Source: Pikeienuella litoralis
GTDB taxonomy: Bacteria > Pseudomonadota > Alphaproteobacteria > Rhodobacterales > Rhodobacteraceae
Assembly (NCBI RefSeq): GCF_037646705.1
Contig: NZ_JBBHER010000005.1
Location: forward strand, 124,001-188,000
DNA: 64,000 nt
Direction: 5' to 3'
Each line of letters starts with the position of its first letter. Position 1 is the first letter of the stretch. Below are positions 43,836 through 53,220 of the stretch, piece after piece. The position numbers and the translations under genes are program-made. A model generated the notes under the pieces. That model was given only the letters and a program-made list of their open reading frames with translations. It searched no databases and had not been told where the DNA came from.

Positions 43836-44597
43836 ATGACCGTTCGCGTGAGCCAGCCCACCGCCGCGATGGTGGTCATTGGCGACGAAGTGCTCTCCGG
43901 CCGCACCCGTGAAGGCAACGCCTGGCGGCTCTCGGTCATGCTGACCGAGATCGGCGTCTCGCTCCGGGAGGTCCGCATCATCGCCGACGACAGGGAGGCG
44001 ATCGTCGAGGCGGTGAACCAGCTCCGCGCGCGCGTCGATCACGTTTTCACCTCGGGCGGGATCGGGCCGACTCACGACGACATCACCGCGGACAGCATCG
44101 CCGCGGCGTTCGGCGTCCCCATCGACGTGCGGGAGGATGCGCGCGCGATCCTCGAAGCGCATTACCGCGAAGGGGAGTTGAACGAGGCGCGCCTCCGGAT
44201 GGCCCGTATTCCCGAGGGCGCGACCCTGATCCGGAATCCGGTCAGTCAGGCGCCGGGGTTCACGCTCGGAAACGTACACGTCATGGCGGGCGTGCCCGCC
44301 GTGTTCGACGCGATGATGGAGGAGCTGCGCCCGACGCTGAAAGGCGGCGCGCCGCTCCTGAGCTGGAGCTTTCAGGTCGCGGCGCCGGAGGGGGAGATGG
44401 CCACCCCGCTCGGCGAGGTCGCGCGCCGCCATCCCGAGGTCTCGCTCGGCTCCTACCCGTTCTTTCGCGCCGGCCCCGGCTGCACGCTGGTGGCGCGGGC
44501 GCAGGACCGCGCGGCGCTTCTCGCCGCGGTGGCGGATCTCCGGTCGATGCTGAAGACGTTGGGGGTCGCGGACGTGACCGAGACGCCGCCGGACTGA
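43836..44597 (+). CDS. CinA-type MoCF-domain protein without the amidase domain
   Basis: 253 residues. Competence/damage-inducible CinA N-terminal domain: TAAMVVIGDEVLSGRTREGN, VFTSGGIGPTHDDIT, RMARIPEGATLIRNPVSQAPG and VHVMAGVPAVFDAMM. This fold binds molybdopterin-like nucleotides; in CinA it acts as an ADP-ribose/NAD-related pyrophosphatase. The C-terminal nicotinamide-nucleotide amidase is absent, as in many alphaproteobacteria where it is a separate gene. Divergent from map. Confidence 0.9.
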   Translation: MTVRVSQPTAAMVVIGDEVLSGRTREGNAWRLSVMLTEIGVSLREVRIIADDREAIVEAVNQLRARVDHVFTSGGIGPTHDDITADSIAAAFGVPIDVREDARAILEAHYREGELNEARLRMARIPEGATLIRNPVSQAPGFTLGNVHVMAGVPAVFDAMMEELRPTLKGGAPLLSWSFQVAAPEGEMATPLGEVARRHPEVSLGSYPFFRAGPGCTLVARAQDRAALLAAVADLRSMLKTLGVADVTETPPD

Positions 44598-44699
44598 GGG
44601 GTGGGGCCGCGCGCACCCGGCCCGCGAGCGGCGATCAGGAAATATTTCAGCTTCGGCGCTGATCGGCGCCGGCCGTGTGGTTCTGGCCGGGGCGGCCTG

Positions 44700-44729
44700 A
44701 AAAAAAGCCGTTCCAGCCCTTTCCCGGCT
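44700..44729 (-). terminator. Probable intrinsic terminator after the helicase gene
   Basis: On the minus strand a short GC stem (AGCCG with CGGCT; an alternative CAGCC/GGCTG stem overlaps) is followed by seven T. It lies about 140 bases past the uvrD-type stop. The stem is short, so confidence is modest. Confidence 0.4.
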
Positions 44730-44868
44730 GTTCGCCCGCCGGCTGCATCAACGAGCCGCCCGGCGGCGAGATTGCGGGCCCGGCCCTGCGCTTCGAACAG
44801 CCATGCCTCGCTTTCAGACATCTGAAATCCGCAGCGTCCAAACGGAAGAAACCCTTGGCCGACGTCGT

Positions 44869-47232
44869 TCAGAATGGAATGTCGTCCGCGGCCGAGACGA
44901 AACTTGCGACCACCTTTTTCGTCCCGGCCTTCTCGAAGACGACGGTGAGCTTGTCGCCTTCGATGCCGGTCACTTCCCCATACCCGAACTTCTGGTGAAA
45001 GATCCGGTCCCCCTTCCGGTGCGCCACCGTCGCATCGACCGCGGCGGCGCGGGCCTCCGCCGGGCTTCTCAGGCCGCGCCGCCCCGCGCGCGCCTGCATC
45101 CGCGCCCATCCGGGGGAGTTATAGGCCGAGGCCTCCACCGCGCGGGCTTCGAGAACCGAGCCCCGCGCGCCCGCCGCCGCCGCGCCGTAAGCCCCGCCAT
45201 AGAGGCCGGGCGCCGTCAGCACCTCGACATGTTCCTTCGGCAATTCATCGATGAAGCGGGAGGGCAGGGCGGATTGCCATTGGTTGTAGACCCGCCGGTT
45301 CGCCGCGAAGCTGATCGTCAGGTGCCGCCGGGCCCGCGTCAGGCCGACATAGGCGAGCCGGCGCTCCTCCTCCAACCCCTGCTTGCCGCTCTCGTCCATC
45401 GACCGTTGCGAGGGGAAAAGCCCGTCCTCCCAGCCGGGGAGGAACACGCAATCGAACTCCAGTCCCTTCGCGGCGTGATAGGTCATGATGGAGACCTTCG
45501 GCGCGGCGTCCTCCTGCTCGTTCTCCATCACCAGGCTGACATGTTCGAGGAAGCCCTGGAGGTTCTCGAACTCTTCAAGCGCCTTGACCAGCTCCTTGAC
45601 GTTCTCCAGCCGCCCCGGGGCCTCCGGAGACTTGTCTTTTCGCCAATGGGCGAGATAGCCGAAATCCTCCAGAATCTGCATCGCGCCTTCGACGTGATTG
45701 AACCCCTCGGCGCGGGCGCGCTCGATCCAGGTGTCGAAGAGGTCCACCAGCCGGCCGAGCGCGCCGCACGCGGCGGCGCCGATCCGCTTCTCCGCGATGC
45801 AGATCCGCGCGCCTTCGAGCGGGCCGACCCCGTTCTCCCGCGCCGCGATGTTGATGGCCTGCTGCGCCTTGTCGCCGAGCCCGCGCTTCGGCGTGTTCAC
45901 GATCCGCTCGAATGCGAGCCCGTCATCCGGCGAGGCGACGACGCGGAGATAGGCCATCGCGTCGCGCACCTCCATCCGCTCATAGAAGCGCGGCCCGCCG
46001 ATGACCCGGTACGGGAGCCCGATGGTGAGGAACCGGTCCTCGAACGCGCGCATCTGGAACGACGCGCGAACCAGCACGGCCATCTCGTTGGGGGAGACGG
46101 GCGGATTGGCGCGGGCGCCCCGCTGATAGCTTTCGATCTCCTCGCCGATCCAGCGCGCCTCCTCCTCTCCGTCCCAGACGCCCATGAGGCGGACGCGCTC
46201 GCCTTCGCTCTCCTCGGTCCAGAGCGTCTTGCCGAGCCGCTCCTCGTTGGCCGTGATCACCGCCGAGGCGGCGGCGAGGATATGCGGGGTGGAGCGGTAG
46301 TTCTGTTCCAGCCGGATCACCCGCGCGCCAGGGAAATCCTTCTCGAATTTCAGGATGTTGCCGACCTCGGCGCCGCGCCAGCCGTAGATCGACTGATCAT
46401 CGTCGCCCACGCAGCAGATATTCCGATGCGTTTGCGCGAGGAGCCGCAGCCAGAGATACTGCGCGACATTGGTGTCCTGATATTCGTCAACCAGGATATA
46501 GCGGAACCAGCGCTGATAGCGCGCAAGCACGTCGGGATGATTCTGGAAGATGCGGACCGTGTGCAGCAACAGATCGCCGAAATCGCAGGCGTTGAGCGTT
46601 TTCAAACGCTCCTGATACTGGGTGTAAAGCGCCGGGCCGTGGCCGCCATAGATGTTCGCGTCCGCCGCCGGAATCCGGTCCGGCGTCACCGCGCGGTTTT
46701 TCCACCGGTCGATCGCGGCGGCGAGTTGGCGCGGCGGCCAGCGCTTGTCGTCGATCCCGGCCGCGCGGATCAGCTGCTTCATGAGCCGGAGCTGGTCGTC
46801 AGCGTCCAGAATGGTGAAATTGGATTTCAGATCCACAAGTTCCGCGTGCCGGCGGAGGATCCGCACCGAGAGCGAATGAAACGTGCCGAGCCAGGGCATG
46901 CCTTCGACCGCCCGTCCGATCAGCCCGCCGATCCGGGCCCTCATTTCCCGCGCCGCCTTGTTGGTGAAGGTGACCGCCAGAATCTCGTTCGGGTGCGCCC
47001 GCCCTGTGGTCAGAAGATGCGCGATGCGGCAGGTGAGGGCGCGGGTCTTGCCGGTGCCGGCCCCCGCCAGCATCAGCACGGGCCCGTCCAGCGCCTCCAC
47101 CGCTTCTCGCTGAGGCGGGTTCAGACCGTCGAGATACGGCGGATTGGCGCGCGCGAGTTCGGAGAGCGGCCGCGGCGGCTCCCACGCGTCGAGCGCGTCG
47201 TCGAAAGGGTTGTCGGAGACTGGATCGTTCAT
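44869..47232 (-). CDS. uvrD: UvrD/PcrA-type superfamily 1 DNA helicase
   Basis: 787 residues. 3'-to-5' helicase of repair and replication. Motif Q LNPPQREAVEAL, motif I AGAGTGKT at 56-63, Ia TFTNKAAREMRARI, II VDEYQDTN, III GDDDQSIYGWRGA, IV IRLEQNYRST, V YHAAKGLEFDCVFLPG and VI RRLAYVGLTRARRHL. The C-tail ends with a PcrA-like basic, TUDOR-type module (GDRIFHQKFGYGEVTGIEGD). Single gene between cinA-like and msrA genes. Confidence 0.95.
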   Translation of the reverse strand: MNDPVSDNPFDDALDAWEPPRPLSELARANPPYLDGLNPPQREAVEALDGPVLMLAGAGTGKTRALTCRIAHLLTTGRAHPNEILAVTFTNKAAREMRARIGGLIGRAVEGMPWLGTFHSLSVRILRRHAELVDLKSNFTILDADDQLRLMKQLIRAAGIDDKRWPPRQLAAAIDRWKNRAVTPDRIPAADANIYGGHGPALYTQYQERLKTLNACDFGDLLLHTVRIFQNHPDVLARYQRWFRYILVDEYQDTNVAQYLWLRLLAQTHRNICCVGDDDQSIYGWRGAEVGNILKFEKDFPGARVIRLEQNYRSTPHILAAASAVITANEERLGKTLWTEESEGERVRLMGVWDGEEEARWIGEEIESYQRGARANPPVSPNEMAVLVRASFQMRAFEDRFLTIGLPYRVIGGPRFYERMEVRDAMAYLRVVASPDDGLAFERIVNTPKRGLGDKAQQAINIAARENGVGPLEGARICIAEKRIGAAACGALGRLVDLFDTWIERARAEGFNHVEGAMQILEDFGYLAHWRKDKSPEAPGRLENVKELVKALEEFENLQGFLEHVSLVMENEQEDAAPKVSIMTYHAAKGLEFDCVFLPGWEDGLFPSQRSMDESGKQGLEEERRLAYVGLTRARRHLTISFAANRRVYNQWQSALPSRFIDELPKEHVEVLTAPGLYGGAYGAAAAGARGSVLEARAVEASAYNSPGWARMQARAGRRGLRSPAEARAAAVDATVAHRKGDRIFHQKFGYGEVTGIEGDKLTVVFEKAGTKKVVASFVSAADDIPF

Positions 47233-47360
47233 GGTCGGGGAGGATAGCCCGGTTTCACCGGCCGGGGAAAGGCCTGTTCATGCAATGTTCCAGTCAGCGA
47301 GGGCTTTCCGCGGCGATGAGACAGCTTATATGATCGCGTAGAGGAAAAAGGGGACGCGCC

Positions 47361-48005
47361 ATGTTCAATCTGAGAGAAAAAGCCGCGATGCCCGCGCCGG
47401 GAACGATGCTCCCGGGGCGGGACACGCCGATTCCGACGGCGGAGACGCATTTTCTCAATGGCCGGCCGTTGGCGGATATTCCCGCGAAATATGAGAAGGC
47501 GGTGTTCGGCATGGGGTGCTTCTGGGGCGTCGAGCGGATGTTCTGGGATCTGCCCGGAGTCTGGATCACCGCGGCGGGATACGCCGGCGGCGAGACGCCG
47601 AACCCGACCTATCGCGAGGTGTGCAGCGGCGCCACCGGCCATACCGAGGTGGTGTTGATCGCGTTCGACCCGGCGGTCATCTCATACGACGCGCTGCTGA
47701 AGATCTTCTGGGAGGGGCACGACCCGTCGCAGGGGATGCGCCAAGGCAATGACGTCGGCACGCAATATCGCTCCTGCGTCTACACCTTCACCGCCGAGCA
47801 GAAGGCGGCGGCGGAGGCGTCTCGCGCCGCGTTCCAGCCCCGGCTCTCCGAGCGCGGCTATGGCCCGATCACGACCGAGATTCGGGACGCGCCGCCGTTC
47901 TACTACGCGGAGGATTATCATCAGCAATATCTGGCGAAGAATCCGAACGGCTATTGCGGCGTCAGCGGCACGGGAGTCTCCTGCCCGATCGGGACCGGCG
48001 CGTAG
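47361..48005 (+). CDS. msrA: Peptide methionine-(S)-S-oxide reductase MsrA
   Basis: 214 residues. Reduces methionine S-sulfoxide in proteins. The catalytic motif is FGMGCFWGVERMFW with Cys53; GYAGGETPNPTYREVCSGATGHTEV and FWEGHDPSQGMRQGNDVGTQYRS follow. The resolving Cys pair is near the C-terminus (YCGVSGTGVSCPIG). Ribosome site GAGGAAAAAGGGG precedes the ATG; divergent from uvrD. Confidence 0.97.
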   Translation: MFNLREKAAMPAPGTMLPGRDTPIPTAETHFLNGRPLADIPAKYEKAVFGMGCFWGVERMFWDLPGVWITAAGYAGGETPNPTYREVCSGATGHTEVVLIAFDPAVISYDALLKIFWEGHDPSQGMRQGNDVGTQYRSCVYTFTAEQKAAAEASRAAFQPRLSERGYGPITTEIRDAPPFYYAEDYHQQYLAKNPNGYCGVSGTGVSCPIGTGA

Positions 48006-48129
48006 GCGTTTGGCGGATTTTCGTTTCGCTCGCTTTTCCCGCAAATGCTGACAGGCCTGCGCCGCATGCGAGGCCGGACTGGCGGCGTCGGTTTTTCCGC
48101 CGTCGCGGCTTCTTGAGAGGATTTCAGGC

Positions 48130-48996
48130 ATGACGACATTCAGCGCGATCACGACGCTGGCCGGCCTGAAGCCCGCCGAAGCGCTGTCCGAAGCGGTGGA
48201 GCGGATGACGCCGGCGCCGTGCGGCGTCGGTTATCTCGAGATCGAGGACGGCTCGGGCCGGTTCGAGGTGGCCGGCTATTTCACCGAGCCTCCCGACCCG
48301 GGGCAGCTTTCCCTCTGCGCGGCGGCGTTCGATGCGCGGCCCTTCGTCGTCTCGGAGATTGGCGAGCGCGATTGGGTGAGCGAGGTGCGGCGCGAACTGA
48401 CGCCGGTCTCCGCAGGGCGCTTCCTCGTTCATGGCGGCCACGACCGGGCGGCGGCGCGGACCGCCCGCCATCCGCTGGAGATCGAAGCTGCGATGGCGTT
48501 TGGAACCGGCCATCACGGGACCACGCGCGGCTGCCTCCTCGCTATTGATAAACTGGCGCGGTCCGGGTTTCACCCGCGCAGGATCGCCGATATCGGCTCC
48601 GGCACCGGGGTGTTGGCGATGGCGGCGGCGACGGTCTGGCGGCGGCGCTGCATCGCCACCGACATAGATGAGGTCGCTGTGGAGACGCTCCGCGCCAACG
48701 CGCGGGCGAACCGGCTCCGGCCCTGGATCTTTCCCCTCCGCGCCGCGGGCTTCGCCGCCCCGATGATCCGCGCCGGTGGGCGCTTCGATCTGATCCTCGC
48801 CAATATCCTCGCCAATCCGCTGAAGCGGATGGCGCCGGCGATGCGGACGCATTTGAACCGGGGCGGCGTCGTCGTGCTTTCGGGGGTGCTGAACGAACAG
48901 GCCGCGGGCGTGGAGGCGATCTACCGCGCGCATGGTTTCGCGCGGATCAGAATCGGGCGGGACGGCGACTGGTCTACGCTGACGTTGCGGGGCTGA
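48130..48996 (+). CDS. prmA: Ribosomal protein L11 methyltransferase
   Basis: 288 residues. Trimethylates ribosomal protein L11. An N-terminal substrate-recognition domain is followed by the SAM-binding domain: MAFGTGHHGTTRGCLLAID, IADIGSGTGVLAMAAA (motif I), CIATDIDEVAVETLRANARA and LILANILANPLKRMAPAM. GAGAGG lies before the ATG. Confidence 0.94.
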   Translation: MTTFSAITTLAGLKPAEALSEAVERMTPAPCGVGYLEIEDGSGRFEVAGYFTEPPDPGQLSLCAAAFDARPFVVSEIGERDWVSEVRRELTPVSAGRFLVHGGHDRAAARTARHPLEIEAAMAFGTGHHGTTRGCLLAIDKLARSGFHPRRIADIGSGTGVLAMAAATVWRRRCIATDIDEVAVETLRANARANRLRPWIFPLRAAGFAAPMIRAGGRFDLILANILANPLKRMAPAMRTHLNRGGVVVLSGVLNEQAAGVEAIYRAHGFARIRIGRDGDWSTLTLRG

Positions 48997-49217
48997 CGCG
49001 GCCGTCTCGGCGGGCTGTCGGAGGGCGCGGCGCGCGCGAGATTCGAAAGGTCCCGGCCGTTGATTCCGAAATCGCGAAGCTGGCTGCTGGAGAGCCGGCA
49101 TGGCTTGTCGCGGCCCGTGCGGCTTCGGACCTGGCGCGGGCCGATGAGCGCTTGTAAAGGCGGGGTGCGGGAGGTGTCTCGACGCCGTTCATGGCTGAAT
49201 CCCGCAATCGGAAGCAT
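48921..49217 (-). CDS. Possible small DUF1127-like protein
   Basis: 98 residues from an ATG preceded by GGAGG (12 bases away) and an AT-rich, promoter-like stretch. The segment CRLSSSQLRDFGINGRDL resembles the DUF1127 core (arginine-rich; LsDrqLrDIGlsR). The end runs antisense into prmA by 76 bases and composition is Arg/Pro/Ser-rich, as chance frames in GC-rich DNA often are. Weak call. Confidence 0.25.
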   Translation of the reverse strand: MLPIAGFSHERRRDTSRTPPLQALIGPRQVRSRTGRDKPCRLSSSQLRDFGINGRDLSNLARAAPSDSPPRRPRQPRNVSVDQSPSRPILIRAKPCAR

Positions 49218-49404
49218 AGGCGACCCCGCCTCCGCAGTCGCGTCTATGACTATTGATTCCGTTAAGAAAATCGGCTCTGACCATGCTGGTCTCCTATGCG
49301 CGGCGCGCCCCCCGGCGATCTGCCGGATTCAGATGCATGCGGGGCTCTTGCGGTCTTTTCCCTGTCTTCCGTTCACCCTTCGTGCTAACGGCGGTGGGCA
49401 GGCC
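48997..49404. other. Intergenic region between prmA and ruvC
   Basis: About 400 bases. A locally AT-richer stretch near 49250-49290 may hold divergent promoters for ruvC (+) and the doubtful small gene (-). I find no tRNA clover-leaf or intrinsic terminator. Confidence 0.5.
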
Positions 49405-49914
49405 ATGAAAAAGAGTATTGCAATGCGCGTTATCGGGATCGACCCGGGGTTGCGGCGAACCGGCTGGGGCGTGATCGAACGACGGGAGGGAGGGCGCCTC
49501 GCGCATATCGGGAGCGGCGCGATCGCCACCGAATCGGGCGATCTCGCGCCGCGGCTGGCGATCCTGGCGGCCGGGTTGCGGGCGGTTCTGGCGACGTACC
49601 GGCCCGGCGTCGCGTCTGTCGAGAAAACCTTCGTGAACCGCGATCCGGCGGGCGCGCTGAAGCTCGGCCACGCCCGCGCCGTGGCGCTTCTGCTTCCGGC
49701 GGAGGCGGGCCTTCCGGTGTTCGAATACGCGCCGAACGTGGTGAAGAAGACCGTGGTCGGCGTCGGTCACGCGGATAAAGCGCAGGTGGAGCATATGGTG
49801 CGCCTTCTTCTGCCGGGCGCGGCCCCCGAAAGCGCGGATGCGGCGGATGCGCTGGCGATCGCGATTTGCCACGCGCAACATTCCGGCGCCATGACGCTGA
49901 GGCTCAGGGCATGA
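49405..49914 (+). CDS. ruvC: Holliday junction endonuclease RuvC
   Basis: 169 residues (163 if the ATG at 49423 is used, which matches the usual family start RVIGIDPG; either could be right). Resolves four-way DNA junctions. Catalytic acids: Asp in VIGIDPGLRRTGWG, Glu in VASVEKTFVNRDPAGALKLG and the Asp pair in ESADAADALAIAICH. The stop overlaps the ruvA ATG (ATGA). Confidence 0.96.
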   Translation: MKKSIAMRVIGIDPGLRRTGWGVIERREGGRLAHIGSGAIATESGDLAPRLAILAAGLRAVLATYRPGVASVEKTFVNRDPAGALKLGHARAVALLLPAEAGLPVFEYAPNVVKKTVVGVGHADKAQVEHMVRLLLPGAAPESADAADALAIAICHAQHSGAMTLRLRA

Positions 49915-50552
49915 TCGGCAAGATCGCCGGGCGGATCGATTACGTCGCCGAGGATCATGCGCTGATCGAAGCGGGCGGCGTCGGCTATGAGCTCTGGTGC
50001 TCGGTGCGCACGCTCGCGGCCTTGCCGCCGCCCGGCGAGGTCGCGGCGCTCTACACCACGCTCCTGGTGCGCGACGATCTGCTTCAGCTTTTCGGCTTCG
50101 AGACGCGGGAGGAGCGCGAGTGGCATCGCTTGCTGACCTCGGTGCAGGGCGTGGGCGCGAAGGTCGGACTGGCGATCCTTGGCGCGATCGGGCCCGATGG
50201 CGCGGCGCGGGCGATCGCGCTTGGCGACGTGGCGGCGATGAGGAAGGCGCCGGGCGTGGGCCCCAAGCTCGCGCAGCGGATCGTGATGGAGCTGAAGGGC
50301 AAGGCCCCGGCGATGATGGCGATCGGCGGCTCCGCGCCGGCGGCGGCGCCCGGCGCCGCGCCGCGCGCGCCGTCCCCGGAGAGGGAGGCGTCCGCCCGCG
50401 CGCGCGCGGACGCGCTCTCGGCGCTGGTCAATCTCGGCTATCATGAGGGAGAGGCGGCGGCGGCCGTCGCGGCGGCGGAGGCGGATCCGGCGGCGGCGGA
50501 CGCGGCCGCGTTGATCCGCGCCGCGCTCAAGATTCTGGCGCGGGACCGATAG
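49911..50552 (+). CDS. ruvA: Holliday junction helicase subunit RuvA
   Basis: 213 residues. OB-fold start IGKIAGRIDYVAEDHALIEA, helix-hairpin-helix repeats with LTSVQGVGAKVGLAILGAIG and RKAPGVGPKLAQRIVMELKG, an acidic-poor linker and the C-terminal RuvB-binding domain (DALSALVNLGYHEGEAAAA). Tetramer that holds the junction for RuvB. Confidence 0.97.
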   Translation: MIGKIAGRIDYVAEDHALIEAGGVGYELWCSVRTLAALPPPGEVAALYTTLLVRDDLLQLFGFETREEREWHRLLTSVQGVGAKVGLAILGAIGPDGAARAIALGDVAAMRKAPGVGPKLAQRIVMELKGKAPAMMAIGGSAPAAAPGAAPRAPSPEREASARARADALSALVNLGYHEGEAAAAVAAAEADPAAADAAALIRAALKILARDR

Positions 50553-50618
50553 CATGATCGGGCGGCGCGGCGCGGTTCCGGTTTTGCGCCGGGCGGCGGT
50601 TTTCTGTAGGGGCGAGCG

Positions 50619-51653
50619 ATGACCGATCCTGACCCGACGCTCCGGCCCGAGCCGCTGGCCGAGGACGCGCCCAACCGCGCGCTTCGCCCGCAAAGCCTTG
50701 GCGAGTTCATCGGCCAGCGCGCCGCCCGCGCCAATCTGGAGGTTTTCGCCCGCTCCGCCCGCCAGCGCGGGGAGGCGATGGACCATCTGCTCTTCTACGG
50801 CCCGCCCGGGCTCGGCAAGACGACGCTGGCGCAGATCATGGCGCGGGAGCTCGGCGTCGGCTTCCGGATGAGCTCCGGGCCGGTGATCGCGCGGGCCGGG
50901 GATCTGGCGGCGATCCTGACCAATCTGGAGGCGCGGGACGTTCTCTTCATCGACGAGATTCACCGGCTCAACCCGGCGGTCGAGGAGGTGCTCTATCCGG
51001 CGATGGAGGATTTCGAGCTCGACCTGGTGATCGGCGAGGGGCCGGCGGCGCGCTCGGTCCGGATCGAGTTGCAGCCTTTCACGCTGATCGGCGCGACGAC
51101 CCGGCTCGGCCTTCTGACGACGCCGCTTCGGGACCGGTTCGGCATTCCGACCCGGCTCGAGTTCTATGACGAGGCGGAGCTTGTCCAGATCGTCGAGCGC
51201 GGGGCGCGGCTTCTGAACGCGCCGGCGACGCCGGACGGCGCGCGCGAGATCGCGCGGCGCTCCCGCGGCACGCCGCGCGTCGCAAGCCGGCTCCTGCGCC
51301 GGGTGATCGATTTCGCGCTGGTCGAGGGAACCGGCGAGGTCGACCGCGCCATCGCCGACATGGCGCTCACCCGCCTCGGCGTCGATGGGCTCGGCCTCGA
51401 CAGCGCCGATCTCCGCTACCTCACCATCATCGCCGAGAATTACGGCGGCGGCCCGGTCGGCGTCGAGACCATCGCCGCCGCCATGGCCGAGGTGCGCGAC
51501 GCCATCGAGGACGTGATCGAGCCCTTTCTCCTGCAACAGGGCCTGATCCAGCGCACCCCGCGTGGTCGGATGCTGGCGGCGAAAGGCTGGAGCCATCTCG
51601 GCCTCGCGGCCCCGCGCGCGCCGGGCGTGAGCGACCTCTTCGAGGACGGCTGA
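50619..51653 (+). CDS. ruvB: Holliday junction helicase ATPase RuvB
   Basis: 344 residues. AAA+ motor: RPQSLGEFIGQ, Walker A GPPGLGKTT at 61-69, Walker B VLFIDEIHRLN, sensor I LIGATTRLGLLTTPLRDRFG, and the C-terminal winged helix (PFLLQQGLIQRTPRGRML). The TGA stop shares its A with the next ATG, coupling it to the unknown gene. Confidence 0.97.
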   Translation: MTDPDPTLRPEPLAEDAPNRALRPQSLGEFIGQRAARANLEVFARSARQRGEAMDHLLFYGPPGLGKTTLAQIMARELGVGFRMSSGPVIARAGDLAAILTNLEARDVLFIDEIHRLNPAVEEVLYPAMEDFELDLVIGEGPAARSVRIELQPFTLIGATTRLGLLTTPLRDRFGIPTRLEFYDEAELVQIVERGARLLNAPATPDGAREIARRSRGTPRVASRLLRRVIDFALVEGTGEVDRAIADMALTRLGVDGLGLDSADLRYLTIIAENYGGGPVGVETIAAAMAEVRDAIEDVIEPFLLQQGLIQRTPRGRMLAAKGWSHLGLAAPRAPGVSDLFEDG

Positions 51654-53212
51654 TGGCCGAGCCGCGCAAACTCGTCGATTTCGGGGAGTTGACCCCGGCC
51701 GAGCAAAAGGTGCTCGACGAGCTTGATAGCGGCGAGGCGACGATACTTGGCGACGGCGAACGGCCGGAGGCCGGCGCCGGACCTGATCGCCGCATCCGCC
51801 CCGCCTTCCTGCGCTGGTGCGCGCTCGGCGCCGGCGAGGGGCGCCGGGTGCATGAGGCCGGGCTGCGAGTCGAAGGCGCGCTGATTGCAAATGGCGAGGC
51901 GGCGAGCCGGGCGGGCTGGAAGCCGCATCTCGATCTCGATGGGTGCTCGCTCGGCCATGATCTCGTGTTGGTCGCGTGTCGTTTCATAGAGGCGCCGCGG
52001 CTTCGAAGCACTTCACTGCAGAACCTCATTCTCAACGAATCGGCGCTGCCCGGTCTTTTGGCCGACAGGTTGCACGCGAAGGGCAGCGTTTTCATGAGAC
52101 GGGTCGAAACGGTCGGAGATGTGCGTCTCCTCGGCGCGGAGATCGGCGTCGATCTCGATTTCACGAGCGCGAAGCTGTCGGGCGCGAAGCGCGCGGCGCT
52201 TTACGCTGACGGTCTGCATGCGGAGGGTGGTATTCTCCTGGGAAAGGCCGAAACGGCGGGAGAGGTGCGTCTCGTCGGCGTAAAGATCGGCGGTGATCTC
52301 GTTTGCGAAGGCGCGAAGCTGTCGAATCCGGACGGGCACGCGCTCAACGCGGGGGGCGCCCAGGTGACTGGCGTCTTCTTTCTCCGCCGGGAAGCGGAGA
52401 TAGAAGGCGCGCTCGATCTGACCGGAGCGCAGTTCGGCGCTATCAATGACGATCCATCCTGCTGGCCGGCGCCTGGTGAATTGTCGCTGAACCGGTGCCG
52501 CTATGGCGCCTTCACCGGCGGCGGGATCGACGCGCCGACGCGCATCTGTTGGCTTGGGCTGCAAGACCCGGCGCGCTACAGTCAGAATTTCTGGCCTCAG
52601 CCGTGGGAGCACTGCGCGCAGGTGCTGCGCGAGATGGGCCATGCCGAGGACGCCCGCGCGGTCCTGATCGACAAGGAGCGATTGCAGCGCGCCGCCCGGC
52701 GCCGGAAGATCGGCGCAAGATGGCGGCGCTGGCCGCGTTTCGTCATCGACAAGATCCTTGATGCGACCGTGCGCTTCGGCCACCAGCCTCTACGCGCATT
52801 CTGGTTGCTCTTTCTGCTCTGGGTGCTCGGCGTCGCGACTTTCTCCGCCGCCTCGCACGCCGGTGCGATGAAACCGAACAACGCCGACATTCTCCGCGCG
52901 CCCGAATGGGTCGGATGCGCCGAAAGCGCGCCGCCATGGATGGATCGGGGCGGGAGCGAAAGAGTATCGCAGCTCGATTGTTTTCTCCGGCAGCCCGAGG
53001 CGCAGGGTTTCCCCGCGTTCAACGCCCTGATCTACTCGGCGGACGTGCTGTTTCCGCTGGTCGATATCGAGCAGCAAAGCTATTGGACGCCGAACGAGGA
53101 CATGGCCGTGGGCATGATTGCGAAAGGCATGATGTATTTTTACATCATCCTCGGCTGGGCGCTTTCCCTGCTGGCGGTCGCCGGGTTCTCCGGGCTGGTG
53201 AAATCGGACTGA
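51653..53212 (+). CDS. Beta-helix-like repeat membrane protein, function unknown
   Basis: 519 residues. Residues about 60-290 show a repeated pattern of about 20-40 residues (ETVGDVRLLGAEIGVDLDFT, ETAGEVRLVGVKIGGDLVCE, EIEGALDLTGAQFGAINDD) that suggests a right-handed beta-helix, like pentapeptide-repeat or bactofilin-type folds. A conserved-looking linker (WPQPWEHCAQVLREMGHAED, ARAVLIDKERLQ) leads to a membrane helix (AFWLLFLLWVLGVATFSAAS), an outer loop with Cys residues, a pore-loop-like segment (FNALIYSADVLFPLVDIEQQ) and a last helix (MYFYIILGWALSLLAVAGF). The arrangement recalls two-helix ion-channel modules; this is inference. Some relatives are annotated as membrane-associated oxidoreductases without support that I can see. 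Overlaps ruvB by one base. Confidence 0.8.
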   Translation: MAEPRKLVDFGELTPAEQKVLDELDSGEATILGDGERPEAGAGPDRRIRPAFLRWCALGAGEGRRVHEAGLRVEGALIANGEAASRAGWKPHLDLDGCSLGHDLVLVACRFIEAPRLRSTSLQNLILNESALPGLLADRLHAKGSVFMRRVETVGDVRLLGAEIGVDLDFTSAKLSGAKRAALYADGLHAEGGILLGKAETAGEVRLVGVKIGGDLVCEGAKLSNPDGHALNAGGAQVTGVFFLRREAEIEGALDLTGAQFGAINDDPSCWPAPGELSLNRCRYGAFTGGGIDAPTRICWLGLQDPARYSQNFWPQPWEHCAQVLREMGHAEDARAVLIDKERLQRAARRRKIGARWRRWPRFVIDKILDATVRFGHQPLRAFWLLFLLWVLGVATFSAASHAGAMKPNNADILRAPEWVGCAESAPPWMDRGGSERVSQLDCFLRQPEAQGFPAFNALIYSADVLFPLVDIEQQSYWTPNEDMAVGMIAKGMMYFYIILGWALSLLAVAGFSGLVKSD

Positions 53213-53220
53213 GGGGTCGC

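Noticed and set aside
44803..47247. Very long + strand open frame opposite the helicase gene
   Set aside because: It is the antisense shadow of uvrD, which shows every helicase motif; the + strand translation is Arg/Gly-rich with no domain.
49060..49404. Upstream extension of ruvC
   Set aside because: RuvC homology begins at 49405-49423; the upstream codons read as noise and there is an intergenic region.
48997..49404. tRNA or small RNA in the prmA-ruvC gap
   Set aside because: No acceptor-stem pairing, T-loop consensus or terminator could be found by eye.
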